From assembly GCA_964573775.1 (NCBI GenBank), contig CAZNKU010000002.1:1-64000 (forward strand): a DNA stretch of 64,000 nt, given 5' to 3'. The stretch comes from CAZNKU01 sp964573775. Lineage in GTDB: Bacteria; Bacillota; Clostridia; Monoglobales; Firm-18. A program made the position numbers and the translations under genes. Positions 61,551-64,000 of this stretch are shown here, one piece after another (the first letter of the stretch is position 1; each line of letters starts with the position of its first letter). A model generated the notes under the pieces. The model searched no databases and had not been told where the DNA came from. It was given only the letters and a program-made list of their open reading frames with translations.

Positions 61551-62305
61551 AGAAAATAGTACTGATGATAATAACGGTGCTTGTGGCTTTGGGCAGTGTA
61601 AATGCTTCCGCAAACCATATACCGGTGTTACTTTACCACGATGTACAGCAACAGTACGAGCCCGACAGAGCGGTAATTACAGTTACCCCTGAAAGGTTTG
61701 ATGAGCATATTGCTGCACTTTTAAAAAAGGGTTATACGCCTATAAGCTTTGAAGATGCTTACAAAGCTTCAATGGGTAATTTTGCTATGCCCGAAAACCC
61801 TATTATAATTACTTTTGATGACGGTTATCTTACAAATTACACCTATGCTTTTCCCATAATACAGAAGTATAAAGTAAAAACCACTATTTTTGTTGTTACG
61901 GAAACGGTCGGTAAAACTACGGGTAATCCTCATTTTACATGGGAACAGGCAAGGATAATGCAACAAAGCGGACTTGTAAGCATACAGTCACATACTAACA
62001 GTCATACCGATTTGCTTACAATGAACAGCTATGATATTGAAAGAGAAATACGCCTTTCAAAATACCTTATTGAAAAAAATCTTGGTACTGAATGTGATTT
62101 TCTTGCATTTCCCTTCGGAAGTTGCAACAATGAGATTGTAAATTCAGCATACAAAGCAGGCTATAAGGTTGTGTCACAGGTTGGTGAAACGGGCGAAAAC
62201 ACATTGGAAGATGTAACCTCAAACCCTCTTGTGCGTATTACTGTTTACGGTTCGTGGACAGGTGACGACCTTATTATGATGATAAATGAGCTTTCAAAGC
62301 AGTAA
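61547..62305 (+). CDS. Secreted polysaccharide deacetylase (NodB family)
   Basis: 252 aa. Signal peptide (residues 1-22, IVLMIITVLVALGSVNASA), then a NodB domain: VLLYHDV, IITFDDGYLTNY with the catalytic/metal Asp pair, SIQSHTNSHTDL with the metal His pair, and AFPFGSCNNEI. Removes N- or O-acetyl groups, probably from peptidoglycan or surface glycan. Coupled to rho by ATGA. Confidence 0.9.
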   Translation: MKKIVLMIITVLVALGSVNASANHIPVLLYHDVQQQYEPDRAVITVTPERFDEHIAALLKKGYTPISFEDAYKASMGNFAMPENPIIITFDDGYLTNYTYAFPIIQKYKVKTTIFVVTETVGKTTGNPHFTWEQARIMQQSGLVSIQSHTNSHTDLLTMNSYDIEREIRLSKYLIEKNLGTECDFLAFPFGSCNNEIVNSAYKAGYKVVSQVGETGENTLEDVTSNPLVRITVYGSWTGDDLIMMINELSKQ

Positions 62306-62351
62306 ATATTGAATGACTAAAAGAGTATAATGTAATGTGGGAGGTGTAAAA

Positions 62352-62942
62352 GTGAAGGTTGAAAAAATATCACCCAATAAATTTAAACTGACTTTTTCAG
62401 ATGAAGATTTAAAAGATTTCGGAGTCGATTTTGAAAATATAAGATATAATTCTGAAGATGCACAGGAGCTTTTCTGGAACCTTATTGAGCATGCGGATAT
62501 TGAGGAGGAATTTTTCAAAGATAATGCGCAGATAGTGGTAGAGGCAGTTGCAACAAAAAATGACGGTCTTACCATGACGGTAACTCGTGTGACAGACAAT
62601 TCTAAAAAAATACCTAAAATAAAACATCGAAAAGGCAAGGCGGAAAAGCATACTGATATTTCACCTGTTATTTTCAGCTTTGATGAATTTGAAAATCTTG
62701 TTCAGGCTTGTAAGTATATTGAAAATATATTTGTCGGTGTAAGCCGTCTTTACAAAATGGAAGGCGAATATTTCCTTGTAATGGATGCAATACATGAAAG
62801 TGTGGCAGTTTCTGTTGATTCTGTTTTACATGAATACGGTGAAAAGGTTTTGAATAGTATTGTCGCTGAAGGTAAGCTTTCCGAATATGGGGATTTGCTT
62901 ATAAAAAATACGGCAATTGCAAACATTTCTGCAAACTTTTAA
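62352..62942 (+). CDS. mecA: MecA-like adaptor protein
   Basis: 196 aa adaptor of the MecA/YpbH family that targets proteins to ClpC. N-terminal part KISPNKFKLTFSDEDLKDFGV and a negatively charged DAQELFWNLIEHADIEEEFF correspond to the substrate-binding domain; the C-terminal half IFSFDEFENLVQACKYI...YKMEGEYFLVMD is the ClpC-binding domain. Started at GTG after GGGAGGTG. In competent Firmicutes MecA governs ComK; ComEC is present at 2.2 kb, but ComK is not in this window. Confidence 0.85.
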   Translation: MKVEKISPNKFKLTFSDEDLKDFGVDFENIRYNSEDAQELFWNLIEHADIEEEFFKDNAQIVVEAVATKNDGLTMTVTRVTDNSKKIPKIKHRKGKAEKHTDISPVIFSFDEFENLVQACKYIENIFVGVSRLYKMEGEYFLVMDAIHESVAVSVDSVLHEYGEKVLNSIVAEGKLSEYGDLLIKNTAIANISANF

Positions 62943-62948
62943 TTAAAG

Positions 62949-63007
62949 GCGGTTCGTTATAGGGATAAATAGGTTTTTTTGGACGACTTATCCATAAGCC
63001 GAACCGC
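62949..63007. promoter_or_regulatory. Long imperfect palindrome after mecA
   Basis: GCGGTTCG...CGAACCGC outer stem (8 bp) with inner GGATAA...TTATCC (6 bp) and a 19-base loop. It lacks a T run and precedes a separate terminator. No known RNA family recognised. Confidence 0.5.
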
Positions 63008-63014
63008 ATAAAGA

Positions 63015-63052
63015 CTGAGAATTTTGCACAGCAGAATTTCTCGGTTTTTTGT
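63015..63052 (+). terminator. Terminator before pstA
   Basis: CTGAGAA / TTCTCGG stem (with G-T pairing), 16-base loop with inner pairing, then TTTTTTG. Confidence 0.7.
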
Positions 63053-63099
63053 TTTTGAAATGTGCTTTTGGGTATTTTTTGCATATATATAAAAAAGTC

Positions 63100-63128
63100 T
63101 TGAAAAATGTGCAAAATTTATGTATAAT
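63100..63128 (+). promoter_or_regulatory. SigA-type promoter of pstA-holB
   Basis: TTGAAA (63100-63105), 17 bases, perfect TATAAT (63123-63128). Confidence 0.75.
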
Positions 63129-63177
63129 ATATGTGCAAAGGGATTTTGTATTATTTTTTGAAGGGATTGGTGATTTT

Positions 63178-63498
63178 ATGAAGCTTATTATTGCTATCGT
63201 AGGAGATGAAGACAGCGCAAGGCTAACAGATAAATTAAGCAAAAATGCGATTCCTGTAACAAAATTGGCATCAACAGGCGGTTTTTTGCGTGCAGGTAAT
63301 GTTACGCTTATGATTGGTACTGATAATGATAAGGTAGAGGAAGTAATAGAAATCATCAAGTCAGTTTGTAAGTCACGTAAGGAAATTATTGCACCTACTT
63401 CTGTAAGTATGGCAGCAGCAATTACATGGCCTATTGAAGTTACAGTGGGCGGTGCGACATTGTTTGTTCTTGATATTGACAGGTTTGAAAAGATATGA
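63178..63498 (+). CDS. pstA: PII-like cyclic-di-AMP receptor PstA/DarA
   Basis: 106 aa, trimeric PII-like signal receptor that binds cyclic-di-AMP. The sequence KLIIAIVGDEDSARLTDKLS, KLASTGGFLRAGNVTLMIGT, and VTVGGATLFVLDIDRFEKI (the C-terminal block) is nearly diagnostic. The frame runs far upstream, but the ATG after AAGGGATTGGTG is the family start. Stop overlaps the holB start. Its partner holB is the usual neighbour in Firmicutes (yaaQ-holB). Confidence 0.95.
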   Translation: MKLIIAIVGDEDSARLTDKLSKNAIPVTKLASTGGFLRAGNVTLMIGTDNDKVEEVIEIIKSVCKSRKEIIAPTSVSMAAAITWPIEVTVGGATLFVLDIDRFEKI

Positions 63499-64000
63499 TG
63501 TTTGAAAATGTTATTGGGCACGAAAATGTCATACAAAGACTTGAAAGTTCAATAGCGACCGATAAAATTTCACATGCTTATATTTTTGCCGGCAAACGGG
63601 GAGTTGGTAAAAAAACAGTAGCAAATGCCTTTGCCGACATTCTTACCGGCGGAAGTTTTGCCGACATCGTTACTGTTACCAATGAATATTACGGTGTGGA
63701 TTCAAAATCGGATATTGTTTCGGTTGATACAATCCGTGCGGCATCTGCTGATATGTATATGAAGCCTTATCTTGCAGACAGGCGTATATTTATAATACCG
63801 AATGCTGAAAAAATGAATGCGCAGGCACAGAATGCTCTTCTTAAAATTTTTGAAGAACCGCCGTCATATTGTGTAATAATTCTCATAACACAGAATGACA
63901 ATATGCTGTTGCAGACTATCCGTTCCCGTGCAATTACGGTTCGCTTCGGTCCGCTTAGCGACAGTCAGGTAAGGGATTATGCCCACAGTAAGGGTATAAA
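63495..64000 (+). CDS. holB: DNA polymerase III subunit delta' (partial, runs off the window)
   Basis: Clamp-loader delta' N-terminal part, about 168 residues before the edge. Seen: FENVIGHENVIQRLESSI, the modified P-loop FAGKRGVGKKTVA, RRIFIIPNAEKMNAQAQNALLKIFEEPP, and TIRSRAI with the arginine-finger-like SRC region (here SRA). The family's four-Cys zinc module after the P-loop is missing; only GGSFADIVTV stands there. The start overlaps the pstA stop by 4 bases. Confidence 0.92.
   Translation, partial: MMFENVIGHENVIQRLESSIATDKISHAYIFAGKRGVGKKTVANAFADILTGGSFADIVTVTNEYYGVDSKSDIVSVDTIRAASADMYMKPYLADRRIFIIPNAEKMNAQAQNALLKIFEEPPSYCVIILITQNDNMLLQTIRSRAITVRFGPLSDSQVRDYAHSKGI

Noticed and set aside
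1..64000. CRISPR arrays, tRNA or rRNA genes, prophage or IS transposases.
   Set aside because: I looked on both strands and found no regularly spaced repeats, cloverleaf genes or transposase motifs.

Overview
The window is chromosomal DNA from a low-GC, endospore-forming member of the Clostridia. Spore genes (alpha/beta SASP, CwlD-type amidase, SleB-type hydrolase), Firmicutes-style operons (rplS-lepB-rbgA-rnhB, comEC-holA, ecfA-ecfT-truA, darA-holB) and consensus SigA promoters support this; I cannot assign a genus. No rRNA, tRNA, CRISPR array, transposase or prophage gene was seen.

Layout: (1) 0.1-2.1 kb, a minus-strand DnaD/DnaI-like replication pair. (2) 2.2-8.8 kb, comEC-holA, then rplS-lepB-rbgA-rnhB-yraN, with a 270-bp MITE-like element inserted exactly at the lepB stop codon. 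(3) 8.9-14.1 kb, metabolism: aspartate aminotransferase, M20 peptidase, HAD phosphatase, ROK glucokinase, YczE-like membrane protein. (4) 14.1-16.7 kb, a minus-strand ferrous iron operon feoA-feoB-small Cys-rich protein with three similar palindromic operator candidates; then an SASP gene. (5) 17.2-36.25 kb, one co-directional surface-polysaccharide locus of 19 genes: DegT aminotransferase, initiating phosphoglycosyltransferase, six glycosyltransferases, two hexapeptide acyltransferases, Wzy-like polymerase, Wzx-like flippase, pyruvyltransferase-like protein, a D-Ala-D-Ala ligase, two further ATP-grasp enzymes, a nitroreductase, and a closing trio (galacturonokinase-like GHMP kinase, nucleotidyltransferase, UDP-glucuronate 4-epimerase) that points to galacturonic acid in the polymer. 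(6) 36.3-42.1 kb, minus-strand tandem-OB SSB-like protein, mtnN-ychF, and a P-type cation ATPase behind a yybP-ykoY (Mn2+) riboswitch. (7) 42.3-46.2 kb, zinc-ribbon protein, a CobD/HisC-like fold that has lost its PLP lysine, an OPT transporter and a PqqD-like protein. (8) 46.2-51.9 kb, a minus-strand operon for a lipoteichoic-acid-synthase-like enzyme and its probable glycosylation machinery. (9) 52.2-54.1 kb, cell-wall hydrolases. (10) 54.4-64 kb, RNA methyltransferase, fused EcfA1-EcfA2, EcfT, TruA, DUF5711-like, CvpA, Rho, polysaccharide deacetylase, MecA, the c-di-AMP receptor PstA/DarA and a partial holB.

The signals that deserve most attention are: a two-copy intergenic repeat with compensatory base changes in two hairpins, one copy lying between the Mn2+ riboswitch terminator and its gene; the MITE-like element in a conserved operon; the lysine-less PLP-fold protein; the uronate kinase/pyrophosphorylase/epimerase trio; and a ComEC whose nuclease domain has lost its metal-binding motif. 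All functions are assigned from motifs and family knowledge, without database searches.
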